Origin: JASJAR01 sp038530285
GTDB lineage: Bacteria; Pseudomonadota; Alphaproteobacteria; Rhodobacterales; Rhodobacteraceae
Assembly: GCA_038530285.1 (NCBI GenBank)
Contig: JBCBCY010000001.1
Location: forward strand, 186,001-250,000
DNA length: 64,000 nt
Direction: 5' to 3'
Shown in pieces: positions 24,651 to 32,527 of this stretch (positions within the stretch are counted from its first letter, which is position 1; each line of letters starts with the position of its first letter). The notes under the pieces were generated by a model. That model had not been told where the DNA came from. It saw only the letters and a program-made list of their open reading frames with translations, and did not search any database. A program made the position numbers and the translations under genes.

Positions 24651-25040
24651 ATGGCCCTTGATACTGCGGCGCCCTGGGCGGGGGTTTTGGCGGCGTCATG
24701 GCTGGTCGTGTTCCAGCTGCTTCTGGCAGGGGGCGCGCCGCTGGGGTTCCTGGCCTGGGGTGGGCAGGAACAGGGGCGCCTGTCGCGGGGTCGACGGTTT
24801 GCAAGTTTGGCGTCGGCGGTCCTGATGGCTGGGTTTGCCGCGCTCTTTGGGCAGGCGGCTGGGCTTTGGTCGCTTCTGCCCGAACCGCTGCCGCGATGGC
24901 CGTTCATATTCGGCGTTGGTCTGTTTTCCCTTTCGACCCTTGGCAATGTGGTGACCAAAAGCCGACCCGAACGCTGGCACGGTGTGCCGCTTGTTGTGGC
25001 GTTAACCCTGGCCTGCGGTGTTCTGGCCTTTTCGGGCTGA
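24651..25040 (+). CDS. small integral membrane protein, unknown function
   Basis: A 129-residue hydrophobic protein with about four membrane helices (VLAASWLVVFQLLLAGGAPL, FASLASAVLMAGFAALFGQ, WPFIFGVGLFSLSTLGNVVT, GVPLVVALTLACGVLAF). The segment LSTLGNVVTKSRPERWHGVP, with an Arg-rich loop, recurs in small bacterial membrane proteins of unknown role. ATG 24651 lies 2 nt after the betB stop, so it is probably the third gene of that operon. TTG 24645 is an alternative start. Function unknown. Confidence 0.75.
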   Translation: MALDTAAPWAGVLAASWLVVFQLLLAGGAPLGFLAWGGQEQGRLSRGRRFASLASAVLMAGFAALFGQAAGLWSLLPEPLPRWPFIFGVGLFSLSTLGNVVTKSRPERWHGVPLVVALTLACGVLAFSG

Positions 25041-25141
25041 CCGAAGATGCGCAAACTTGGCCGCCCAAACCGGAGAAAAGCCCCAATTCGGCGGCACAAT
25101 CCCAATCGCCATCCGGTCACTGTTGCCAATTCGTGGAGCGT

Positions 25142-25157
25142 TTAAGCGTTTCTTAAG
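25142..25157. promoter_or_regulatory. CtrA-type site upstream of Hint gene 1
   Basis: TTAA-GCGTTTC-TTAAG has exactly seven bases between TTAA half-sites, the spacing of the alphaproteobacterial CtrA box (consensus TTAA-N7-TTAAC; the final C is G here). It lies 150 bp upstream of the Hint-domain gene at 25307, in an otherwise unremarkable 266-bp intergenic region. Confidence 0.45.
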
Positions 25158-25306
25158 CCTTAGCGCGCATATTGTTGCCAGTTCCGAGTGATCCTTCGTG
25201 TTTTCACCACCGTAGGTCCACATTCTGGACAAATTTCCAGTTACTCTCGTTTGGAGACATTCATTCACTGCCCCCCGAGGCTGGGGCGTAGAGAGACGTA
25301 AACGAG

Positions 25307-25930
25307 ATGCCGAAAGATATCGCACTTTCCAAGGTAGGACCTGTCGGGCTGGTCACTGGTGCGAACCTTCGGACCCCCTGTGGTCCGCGGCGTGTTGAGA
25401 ACATTCGTGTTGGTGATCTGATTGTGACCCGTGATGCCGGATTGCAACCGGTACGCGTGGTCTTCAGTCGTACGTTGGTGGCAGCCGAACTGGCGGCGGA
25501 TCCCTCGCTGGCGCCGGTTCGGCTCGCTCCTCGTGCGATTGCGCCGATGATGCCGGCGCAGGATCTTCTGGTCGCCCCCGACCACAGGTTGTTGATCCCC
25601 GGCTGGCGGCTTGAGGACAAAGCCGACACCGAAATGACGCTTCTGCCGGCGCGCGAACTTGCTGGCGTGAACGACACCATCCACACCGCACGTGATTTCG
25701 GCGACGTGACCTACTTCAGCTTCGTTTTTGATGAACACGTGGTATTTTGCGCAAATGGCATGCCGGTGGAAAGCTTCCGGCCGACGCCCGCGGCACTCGA
25801 CGCGGTCGATACCCATGTGGGCGATGATATCTCGCGGCTTTTCCCGGACCTGAAAACCAGCCCCGAGACCTATCCGGCGGCGCGCTACCCGATGGCCGAT
25901 CACGCCCGGGTCCGGCCCGAGTTCGCGTAG
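25307..25930 (+). CDS. Hint-domain protein lacking the nucleophile
   Basis: A 207-residue protein consisting mainly of a Hint_2-type (hedgehog/intein) domain: RTPCGPRRVENIRVGDLIVT at about 22-41, LLVAPDHRLLIPGW with the block-B His, and HVVFCANGMPVESFRPT at the end. In active Hint domains the first residue is Cys or Ser (CFxxGT). Here the aligned stretch reads GLVTGANL, so the nucleophile is Gly14. Autoprocessing would therefore not be expected. It also lacks the N-terminal region (about 140 residues) of the second Hint gene at 52.7 kb. A CtrA-type site lies upstream. The ribosome site is AGAGAG. Function unknown. Confidence 0.85.
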   Translation: MPKDIALSKVGPVGLVTGANLRTPCGPRRVENIRVGDLIVTRDAGLQPVRVVFSRTLVAAELAADPSLAPVRLAPRAIAPMMPAQDLLVAPDHRLLIPGWRLEDKADTEMTLLPARELAGVNDTIHTARDFGDVTYFSFVFDEHVVFCANGMPVESFRPTPAALDAVDTHVGDDISRLFPDLKTSPETYPAARYPMADHARVRPEFA

Positions 25931-26015
25931 GGCGTTGGCAGCGCGACTTCTTATCTAGAGTCGTTGCCGCGAATGACCGCTTTGAGCCCAGAGTATCTAA
26001 TTGACCTAGTGCTTT

Positions 26016-26456
26016 CTACGCGCCCTTTTGGTTACTTGGTCCACGTTTTTTGATGCGCCGCTGTGATTCTCGCTCCGGCTTGTGCGGACGAACAGTAACG
26101 AGCCTCTTGGCCACAAATTTTTGGCCATTGTCGACATTGATTTCAAGAGCACAGCTCAATTGGGAAGATGATTGAGGTTCAAGCGTTATCACCGCACGAT
26201 CAACCCACGCGTCGGAGAGCTTTCGTATTCTCAAATGCCGTTGAAATGAGAGCCGATAGTAATCAAGCGTCTCTTGAAAAACACCTTTCTCGCCGTTTTC
26301 GCGCGTTAAATCAAACTGCAGTCGTTCTTCTTTCGTCGTCTGAAGGAACGCCTGAAACTTTCCCAAGGCCCAATAGCCATCAAGATCGTTGTACCGGCTT
26401 ACAAAGTTGTCCAGCAGATCATTGCATATGCCTTTAAGTTCTTTTCGCCGCCCCAT
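26016..26456 (-). CDS. hypothetical protein, lower GC than neighbours
   Basis: A 146-residue soluble, charged protein (MGRRKELKGICNDLLDNFVS start; a basic tail RRIKKRGPSNQKGA). I do not recognise the family. A GGAG ribosome site 7 nt before ATG 26456 and a well-formed amino-acid composition support it as real. Base composition is visibly lower in GC (roughly 45-50%) than flanking genes, with codons rare elsewhere in the window (TTA, ATA, AGA). This suggests recent acquisition. No transposase, integrase or flanking repeats are seen. It stands alone between the Hint gene and the thioesterase. Confidence 0.7.
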   Translation of the reverse strand: MGRRKELKGICNDLLDNFVSRYNDLDGYWALGKFQAFLQTTKEERLQFDLTRENGEKGVFQETLDYYRLSFQRHLRIRKLSDAWVDRAVITLEPQSSSQLSCALEINVDNGQKFVAKRLVTVRPHKPERESQRRIKKRGPSNQKGA

Positions 26457-26590
26457 ACTTGGCTCCGATATTTGGGAAATGGCGAAAACTCCATCGGCTC
26501 GCCCCCGGTGTTCTCAAACGCAGACAAGGTGCGCGAAGGGTTTCGTTCGTTATTGCAACTTCGTCTCGCACAACAGACGGCCAACATACT
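26457..26590. other. low-GC spacer next to the orphan gene
   Basis: A 134-bp spacer that keeps the lower GC of the adjacent orphan gene and should carry its promoter (minus strand). Short open frames cross it, but none has a ribosome site or recognisable product. Confidence 0.4.
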
Positions 26591-27022
26591 TCAGGTTGCC
26601 TCAATCTGCCTTGGCCGCCCGTCCTCATCCAGCGCCACAAACACGAAATCCGCCGCCGTCACCTTCTGAGACACATCATCGAACCGGGCCCGTGCCCAGA
26701 CATCCACGTGAATGCGCATTGATGTGCGTCCCACGCTGATCAGCGTCGCATAAAGCGTCACCTCATCGCCGACCTTCACGGGTCGCAGAAACTGCATCGC
26801 CTCGACCGCCACCGTGGCCCCGCGCCCCTGGCTCACACGGCCCGCCATGTTGCCAGCTGCCAGATCCATCTGCGACATCAGCCAGCCGCCGAAGATATCG
26901 CCTGCCGGGTTGGTGTCGGCGGGCATCGCAATCGTGCGGATGACTAGCACGCCGTCGTCCTGCTGGCGCCCATGCCGGCTGCGCTGTTGCGCGCGATTGA
27001 GCGCGTCTTTTGGTTCGGCCAT
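26591..27022 (-). CDS. acyl-CoA thioesterase (YciA-like hotdog fold)
   Basis: A 143-residue hotdog-fold thioesterase of the YciA/acyl-CoA hydrolase group. Diagnostic is MPADTNPAGDIFGGWLMSQM (about 33-52), carrying the catalytic Asp/Asn region, followed by FLRPVKVGDEVTLYATLISV. YciA hydrolyses a broad range of acyl-CoAs in the cytosol. ATG 27022 has GGGAGGGG upstream. The gene lies downstream of the BMP-family operon but is separated from it by a rho-independent terminator, so it probably has its own promoter. Confidence 0.92.
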   Translation of the reverse strand: MAEPKDALNRAQQRSRHGRQQDDGVLVIRTIAMPADTNPAGDIFGGWLMSQMDLAAGNMAGRVSQGRGATVAVEAMQFLRPVKVGDEVTLYATLISVGRTSMRIHVDVWARARFDDVSQKVTAADFVFVALDEDGRPRQIEAT

Positions 27023-27068
27023 CTACCCCTCCCGCTTTGACGCTATGTATGGCAGGGCAGGGCGCCAT

Positions 27069-27099
27069 AAAAAAGGGCCGCGCATGGCACGGCCCCTTT
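27069..27099 (-). terminator. rho-independent terminator of the BMP operon
   Basis: On the minus strand a GGCCG-rich hairpin (stem GGGCCG at 27075-27080 paired with CGGCCC at 27090-27095, 9-nt loop) is followed by six T residues (27074-27069). It lies just after the stop of the BMP binding protein and ends the xdh/nup-type transcription unit. Confidence 0.85.
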
Positions 27100-27119
27100 C
27101 CCTGGATTGTGCAGGCGGA

Positions 27120-28196
27120 TCAGTTCGGGATCTCGCCCGTGACCCCTTCGATGTAAAAGCTCATGCCCAGAAGATCGCCGTCCGACGCGGTCTCTCCCTC
27201 GGCCAGCCAGGGCGTGCCGTCCTGCTTGTTGATCGGCCCGGTGAAGGGGTGGTAGTCGCCGGCGGCAATCGCGTCGCGCATGGCTTCGGCTTCGGCTTTC
27301 ACCTCGGCAGGGACGGCATCTGTGATCTCACCGATGACGACTTCGCCGTCGGCAATGCCGGCCCAGCTGGCACCTGACTCCCAGGTCCCATCCAGCACCT
27401 GACCCACGCGCTTGACGTAGTAGGGCGACCAGTCATCGATGATCGACGCGATGCGCGGCACTGGCGCGAAAGCCGCCATGTCGGACGCCTGCCCGAAGGT
27501 GTAGACGTTGCCCGCTTCCTGAGCCGCCGCCTGGGGCGCGGTCGAATCCGTATGCTGCGTGATCACGTCGACGCCATTGGCGATCAGCGCGCGCGCGGCA
27601 TCGGCTTCCTTGGCCGGGTCAAACCACGTGTATACCCAGACCACGCTGATCTCGACATCCGGGTTTGCCTTCTTGGCGTGCAGATAGAACGAGTTGATCC
27701 CCTGGATCACTTCGGGGATCGGGAAGGACGCGATGTAGCCGATCTTGTTCGACTCAGTGATCTTGCCCGCGATATGCCCGATCACCGCGCGGCCTTCGTA
27801 GAACCGCGCGTCGTATGTCGCGACATTGTCGGACCGCTTGTAGCCGGTGGCATGTTCGAACTTCACATTCGGGAATTTCTCGGCCACCGCGATGGTCTGA
27901 TCCATGTAGCCGAACGACGTGGTGAAGATGATGTCGGCACCCTGCAGCGCCATCTGGGTGATCGCGCGTTCTGCGTCCGCGCCTTCGGGCACGGTTTCCT
28001 GGTAAATGGTCTCGACCCGGTCGCCGTAGGCTTCTTCGACGGCCAAACGACCCTGATCGTGCTGATAGGTCCAGCCGCCATCACCGATGGGTCCGACATA
28101 GATGAACCCGGCCGTGATTGGCTCGTGACCATCCGCGAAGGCCGGTGCGGCCAGCGCTGTGGCTGCGGCAGCAGCAAGCAGAAATCTTCGTTTCAT
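27120..28196 (-). CDS. BMP-family (Med/NupN-type) ABC substrate-binding protein
   Basis: A 358-residue exported binding protein with signal peptide MKRRFLLAAAAATALAAPAFA. The mature part has basic membrane protein family features: GFIYVGPIGDGGWTYQHDQG, ADIIFTTSFGYMDQTIAVAEK, FEHATGYK, IGYIASFPIPEVIQGINSF and HTDSTAPQ. BMP/PnrA proteins bind purine nucleosides or related purines. It ends the operon xdhA-xdhB-xdhC-ATPase-permease-permease-BMP, which supports a purine (xanthine/hypoxanthine or nucleoside) ligand. ATG 28196 has GGGGAG upstream; an extra ATG at 28217 is less likely. Confidence 0.93.
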   Translation of the reverse strand: MKRRFLLAAAAATALAAPAFADGHEPITAGFIYVGPIGDGGWTYQHDQGRLAVEEAYGDRVETIYQETVPEGADAERAITQMALQGADIIFTTSFGYMDQTIAVAEKFPNVKFEHATGYKRSDNVATYDARFYEGRAVIGHIAGKITESNKIGYIASFPIPEVIQGINSFYLHAKKANPDVEISVVWVYTWFDPAKEADAARALIANGVDVITQHTDSTAPQAAAQEAGNVYTFGQASDMAAFAPVPRIASIIDDWSPYYVKRVGQVLDGTWESGASWAGIADGEVVIGEITDAVPAEVKAEAEAMRDAIAAGDYHPFTGPINKQDGTPWLAEGETASDGDLLGMSFYIEGVTGEIPN

Positions 28197-28223
28197 GTGG
28201 TTCTCCCCGTTAAACAAGTCACC

Positions 28224-29156
28224 TCAGGATGAGGCGTGAAACGCCCGCCCCAGAGCCGCTGGCGCATTCAGCGCCGCGCGTCCCCGATCCGCAGACATAA
28301 TAACCAGCACAGCGATGGTTATCAGGTAAGGCGACATCGACAAGGCCTCGACCGGGATTGCCACCCCTGCCGCCTGCAGGGTCAGCTGCAAAACCGTTAC
28401 GCCGCCAAAAAGATAGGCACCGAGCATAACGCGGCCCGCCCGCCAGGACCCGAAAACGACGATGGCCAGCGCAATCCAGCCCGCGCCTGCCGTCATGCCT
28501 TCGGTCCATTGGGGCACCCGCACCAGCGACAGATACGCCCCGCCAAGCCCTGCCATGGCCCCGCCAAAGGCAATCGCTGCGACCCGGATCATCACCACCG
28601 GATAGCCCAGGGCATGGGCGGCATCATGGCTTTCGCCCACCGCGCGCAGGATCAACCCGGTGCGGGTGTATTTCAGCACGGCCCAAACGCCCAAGACCAC
28701 CAGAAAGGACAGATAGACGATGGCATCGTGTTGGAACAAAACCGGGCCGACAAAGGGGATCTCGCTGATGGGTCCCAGATCGATCTTAGGCAGGCTTGGC
28801 GGTTTGATCCCGATATAGCCCTGCCCCATCAGGGCCGACAGCCCCAGCCCGAACAGCGTCAGCGCCAGGCCCGTCGCCACCTGATTTGACAGCAAAACCT
28901 GGGTGAGGAATGCAAACACAAGACTGAGCAGCGTGGCCCCCGCCATGGCACCTATGAACCCCAGCCAGGGCGAGCCGGAATTCACCGCCACCGCAAAGCC
29001 CGAGATCGCGCCGACGATCATCATCCCTTCGACGCCCAGGTTCAGGACCCCCGACTTTTCGACCACCATCTCACCGATGGCCGCCAGCAGAATGGGGGTT
29101 GCTGCCACCATTAATGACGCAAGCAGAAGGACCGGATCAATCGAGCCGAAAATCAC
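28224..29156 (-). CDS. ABC transporter permease, NupQ/YufQ-like
   Basis: A 310-residue permease with about eight to nine hydrophobic segments. Family signs include PILLAAIGEMVVEKSGVLNLGVEGMM and GLALTLFGLGLSALMG and the RAVGESHDAAHALGYPV coupling region. It is the second permease of the BMP-type importer. The start is GTG 29156, overlapping the preceding permease's stop by 4 nt (GTGA). With its partner it forms the inner-membrane path for a purine-type substrate. Confidence 0.92.
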   Translation of the reverse strand: MIFGSIDPVLLLASLMVAATPILLAAIGEMVVEKSGVLNLGVEGMMIVGAISGFAVAVNSGSPWLGFIGAMAGATLLSLVFAFLTQVLLSNQVATGLALTLFGLGLSALMGQGYIGIKPPSLPKIDLGPISEIPFVGPVLFQHDAIVYLSFLVVLGVWAVLKYTRTGLILRAVGESHDAAHALGYPVVMIRVAAIAFGGAMAGLGGAYLSLVRVPQWTEGMTAGAGWIALAIVVFGSWRAGRVMLGAYLFGGVTVLQLTLQAAGVAIPVEALSMSPYLITIAVLVIMSADRGRAALNAPAALGRAFHASS

Positions 29157-30235
29157 GCCACCGCCTTTCGACCCAGACGGATCTGGTAATTGGTGAAGAC
29201 ATCCATCGCCAGCAGGAAGAACAAAAGCATCCCCTGGAACGCCTGGATCGCAGCAGCGGGCAGGCCCAGCGTCGATTGCGCCGCCTCGCCGCCAATATAT
29301 GTCAGCGCCATCAACAACCCGGCGGCCAGAATGCCGATGGGATGCAGCCGGCCCAGGAAGGCGACGATGATCGCGGTGAACCCGTAGCCCACATTGAAGT
29401 CGATGCTGATCTGACCGGCTGGGCCTGCGACCTCAAACAACCCGGCCAGCCCGGCCAAAGCGCCAGAGGCGCCCAGACAGAAGATCACCAGCGCGCCCGG
29501 GTTCACGCCCGCAAACCGCGCAGCCTTGGGGCTTTCGCCCGCCAGGCGAATGTTGAACCCCATGATGTGGCGCGACCAAAGGATGTACGCGAAGATCACC
29601 GCGATGAAGGCCGCGACCACGCCCCAATGCATGCCGGTGCCTGCGATCAATTCGGTGTTCGCTGCGGCGGGATATTGGCTCAGGTTCCGGCTGCCGGGAA
29701 ACCCGCCGCCTTCTGGGTTGCGCAGGGCCCCCAGCGCCATCGACGCCAAAAGCTGTTCGGCCACATAGACCAGCAGAAGCGAGACCAGGATTTCGTTGGT
29801 ATTAAACCGGGTCTTCAGGATTGCGGGGATCATCGCCCATAAAAATCCGCCACCGGCACCTGCGATGACCATCAGCGGAAAGATCGCCCGCAGGTCGGCG
29901 GGGTAAAAGGCCAGCCCTACGGCCGCCCCGGTGATCGCGCCCACAATGTATTGGCCTTCCGCGCCGATGTTCCAGATGCCCGCGCGAAAGCCAATCGACA
30001 GACCGATTGCAATCAGGATCAGTGGCCCGGCCTTCACCAGAAGCTGGCCGCGATAGTAAAAGGCAAATTCGCCAAACAGCGGGTCCCAAAATATCGTCCG
30101 GATTGCCGCGACCGGGTCCTTGCCCAACAGGGCAAACATCAACCCGCCCGCAACCATCGTGGCCAGCACCGCCAGCACGGGGGTCGCGGCGGCCACCCGA
30201 CTGTCAGGTTCGCGCCGCCGCTCCAACCGGATCAT
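29153..30235 (-). CDS. ABC transporter permease, NupP/YufP-like
   Basis: A 360-residue permease with many membrane helices (VLAVLATMVAGGLMFALLG near the start) and family segments GFRAGIWNIGAEGQYIVGAI and GESPKAARFAGVNPGALV. The ATG at 30235 overlaps the ATPase stop by 4 nt. Its ribosome site (AAGGAG, 7 nt before ATG) lies within the dispersed palindromic element occupying 30247-30291 and the bases just after it, so the repeat appears to provide part of the translation signal. Confidence 0.92.
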   Translation of the reverse strand: MIRLERRREPDSRVAAATPVLAVLATMVAGGLMFALLGKDPVAAIRTIFWDPLFGEFAFYYRGQLLVKAGPLILIAIGLSIGFRAGIWNIGAEGQYIVGAITGAAVGLAFYPADLRAIFPLMVIAGAGGGFLWAMIPAILKTRFNTNEILVSLLLVYVAEQLLASMALGALRNPEGGGFPGSRNLSQYPAAANTELIAGTGMHWGVVAAFIAVIFAYILWSRHIMGFNIRLAGESPKAARFAGVNPGALVIFCLGASGALAGLAGLFEVAGPAGQISIDFNVGYGFTAIIVAFLGRLHPIGILAAGLLMALTYIGGEAAQSTLGLPAAAIQAFQGMLLFFLLAMDVFTNYQIRLGRKAVA

Positions 30236-31782
30236 GCGGTGGCTCCTTCATCCTGGTCCAAATACTCCGGGGGTTTGGGGGCAGAGCCCCCATCCGCACC
30301 GCCCATCATCAAGCCGATTTCGTCGACCGTAAGACCACGCGCGGGCCGTGGCGAGGTCAGCCGCCCCGCGTTCAGGGCCGAAAACGTGTCAGAGATTTCC
30401 ATAAGCTCATCCAGATCCTGGCTGATCACCACCAAGGCCGTCCCGCCCGCGGCCAGATCCATCAGCGATTGGCGGATCGCGGCGGCGGCTGCGGCATCCA
30501 CCCCCCAGGTCGGCTGGTTCACGATCAGCACATCGGGGGCTTGCAGCACTTCGCGCCCAATGACGAATTTTTGCAGGTTGCCGCCCGACAGCGACCGTGC
30601 CGTGTGGCTTGGCCCCGGAGTGCGCACGTCAAAGCCTGCGATGATCTCGCTGGCGAAGTCCTTCGCCGCCCCCCAGCGCAGGAACCCGCCCGACACCAGG
30701 TCCTTGCGCACCGCTCCGGTCAACAGCGCATTCTCCGTCAGGCTCATATCGGGGGCCGCCGCATGCCCCAATCGTTCCTCAGGGGCGGCCAGCACGCCGA
30801 TCCCGCGCCGCGCATTGGGGCCTGCTGCCCCGATGGGTTTGCCGCTCAGCCGCACGGCATCGGCGGTCACACGCGCTTCGCCGGACAAAGCGGCCAAGAG
30901 TTCATCCTGCCCATTGCCGGCAACCCCGCCAATGCCAAGGATTTCCCCCTTGGCGACCTGAAACGACACATCCTTCAATGTGGTCCCAAACGGATTGGCC
31001 GACGCCAGGGTCAGCCCTGCCACCTCTAACGCCACCTCGCCCTTGCCACCTGCCTCGCGCGTGGGCGTCATCAGCGTTGCGCCGACCATCAGTTCCGCCA
31101 TCTCGCGGGCCGAGGCACTGCCCGGGTCGGCGGTGCCCACCACCTTGCCCAGCCGCAGAACGGTGGCGGCATCACACAGCGCGCGGATTTCTTCGAGCTT
31201 GTGGGAAATATAAAGGATCGACGTGCCCTCGGCCCGCAATTTGCGCAGGGTTTCAAACAACGTGGCCACCTCGCCGGGGGTCAACACGCTGGTGGGTTCG
31301 TCCATGATCAACAGTTTGGGGTCCTGCAGCAGGCAGCGAATGATCTCAACCCGCTGGCGTTCGCCAGCCGACAGATCGCCCACAACGCGGGCAGGGTCCA
31401 GCGGCAACCCGTAGGCGGCGCTGACTTCGGCGATGCGCCCCGACAAAGCGCGCATGGATGGTGGGTTTTCCATGCCGAGGGCCACGTTTTCGGCCACGCT
31501 GAGGGCTTCAAACAAGGAAAAATGCTGGAACACCATCGCGACGCCTGTGCGCCGCGCCTCGCTGGGCGAACCGGGGGCAAATGGCGCGCCATCAAAGCTC
31601 ATCGACCCGCTGTCGGGACGCACCAGCCCGTAGATCATCTTCACCAGCGTTGATTTGCCCGCGCCGTTTTCGCCCAAAAGCGCATGCACCTCGCCCCGGC
31701 CCACGGCCATTGAGACATCGTCGTTGGCCACCACGCCTGGATAGGCTTTGGTGACGCCGTTTATGTCAAGAAGCACGCTCAA
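30232..31782 (-). CDS. ABC transporter ATP-binding protein (two ATPase domains), NupO/YufO-like
   Basis: A 516-residue fused double ATPase. Domain 1 has Walker A GENGAGKST, signature LSAGERQR and Walker B LLIMDEPTSVL. Domain 2 has a degenerate P-loop (GVAGNGQDE), signature LSGGNLQK and VLIVNQPTWGVD, where the usual Glu after Walker B Asp is replaced. This asymmetry is normal for the sugar/BMP-type fused ATPases. Residues about 498-513 (GGSAPKPPEYLDQDEG) are encoded by a palindromic repeat, so the native C-terminus is extended. The start is TTG 31782 with AAAGGA 6 nt upstream; it overlaps xdhC by 17 nt. GTG 31776 is an alternative. Confidence 0.92.
   Translation of the reverse strand: MSVLLDINGVTKAYPGVVANDDVSMAVGRGEVHALLGENGAGKSTLVKMIYGLVRPDSGSMSFDGAPFAPGSPSEARRTGVAMVFQHFSLFEALSVAENVALGMENPPSMRALSGRIAEVSAAYGLPLDPARVVGDLSAGERQRVEIIRCLLQDPKLLIMDEPTSVLTPGEVATLFETLRKLRAEGTSILYISHKLEEIRALCDAATVLRLGKVVGTADPGSASAREMAELMVGATLMTPTREAGGKGEVALEVAGLTLASANPFGTTLKDVSFQVAKGEILGIGGVAGNGQDELLAALSGEARVTADAVRLSGKPIGAAGPNARRGIGVLAAPEERLGHAAAPDMSLTENALLTGAVRKDLVSGGFLRWGAAKDFASEIIAGFDVRTPGPSHTARSLSGGNLQKFVIGREVLQAPDVLIVNQPTWGVDAAAAAAIRQSLMDLAAGGTALVVISQDLDELMEISDTFSALNAGRLTSPRPARGLTVDEIGLMMGGADGGSAPKPPEYLDQDEGATA
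30247..30291 (-). repeat. dispersed palindromic element inside ATPase 3' end
   Basis: On the minus strand the copy has a GGGGGC-loop-GCCCCC hairpin (30277-30282 with 30286-30291), then CCCCCGGAGTATTTGGACCA and GGATGAA. This is the same order as the copy after dnaE. It encodes the last residues of the ATPase and places GGAG just before the next permease's start. Confidence 0.8.
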
Positions 31783-32527
31783 AGCCGGTCCTTTCGCTCA
31801 AGCTCGCCAGCGTGCCGGCCGCGATCTGGTGGGGGGCTTTGCCCAGGCTTTTGTCGCCGATGGGGCAGGTGATCCGCACGGGGTCAAGGCCGAGACCGTT
31901 GAGGCGGCGGAAGAAACGTGCGCGTTTGGTCGCCGACCCGATCAGCCCGATCGAGGCGGCCGGTCGCTGCAAAAGGGCTGCACAAAGGTCGAAATCGATC
32001 TTGTGTGAATACGTAAAAATCAGGTGGTGGGCGTGGGGCGCGCGCGCGGCGAGCCGCACCATATCTGCGGCCGGCACTGGGGTCACATGGTCGGGCGTAT
32101 CGGCCGGAAACCTCTCAGGCGCATCGTCGATCCAGGTGATATCGAACAGACTCGGATCGGCCGCCGCCACGACCGCTCGGCCCACATGGCCAGCTCCCCA
32201 GATCCACAAGGGGTCTGCCGCGTGGGTGCGCGGTGCGCCCTGGTCAGCAAAGACCGGCGCGGGATCAACGGGTCTTGGCGTGCGATCAAACCGCAAGGTC
32301 ACAGCCCCGCCGCAGCATTGGCCAAGTGTTGGGCCAAGGGCAAAGGTCTCGGCCCGTTCGAGTGCGCCGGATGCGATCATGTCGCGGGCCAACGCGACCG
32401 CGCGATGTTCCAGCGCACCGCCCCCAATGGTGCCCTCAATCGCGCCCTCGGTCACCTTCATTGCGGTTCCGGCATCGCGCGGAGAGGACCCGCGCACCTG
32501 CGTGATCTCAACCCAGACGGCCCTCAT
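31766..32527 (-). CDS. xdhC: xanthine dehydrogenase accessory protein XdhC
   Basis: A 253-residue XdhC/CoxI-type protein that binds molybdenum cofactor and helps sulfurate and insert it into XdhB. Signs are VRGSSPRDAGTAMKV at the N-terminus, GTIGGGALEHRA, GQCCGGAV, then LWIWGAGHVGRAVV (Rossmann-like loop) and IGLIGSATKRARFFRRL with CPIGDKSLGKAPHQIA. The start ATG 32527 overlaps the xdhB stop by 4 nt; the longer upstream frame lies inside xdhB and is discarded. It overlaps the transporter ATPase by 17 nt, tying xanthine oxidation to uptake. Confidence 0.94.
   Translation of the reverse strand: MRAVWVEITQVRGSSPRDAGTAMKVTEGAIEGTIGGGALEHRAVALARDMIASGALERAETFALGPTLGQCCGGAVTLRFDRTPRPVDPAPVFADQGAPRTHAADPLWIWGAGHVGRAVVAAADPSLFDITWIDDAPERFPADTPDHVTPVPAADMVRLAARAPHAHHLIFTYSHKIDFDLCAALLQRPAASIGLIGSATKRARFFRRLNGLGLDPVRITCPIGDKSLGKAPHQIAAGTLASLSERTGFERAS

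Noticed and set aside
25307..25930. Intein
   Set aside because: The Hint domain is not embedded in a host protein with conserved extein halves, and the first nucleophile is missing.
30247..30291. Frameshift or artefact at the end of the ATPase gene
   Set aside because: The unusual C-terminus is explained by a repeat copy that also occurs intergenically and in xdhB; the frame and the overlap with the next start are intact.
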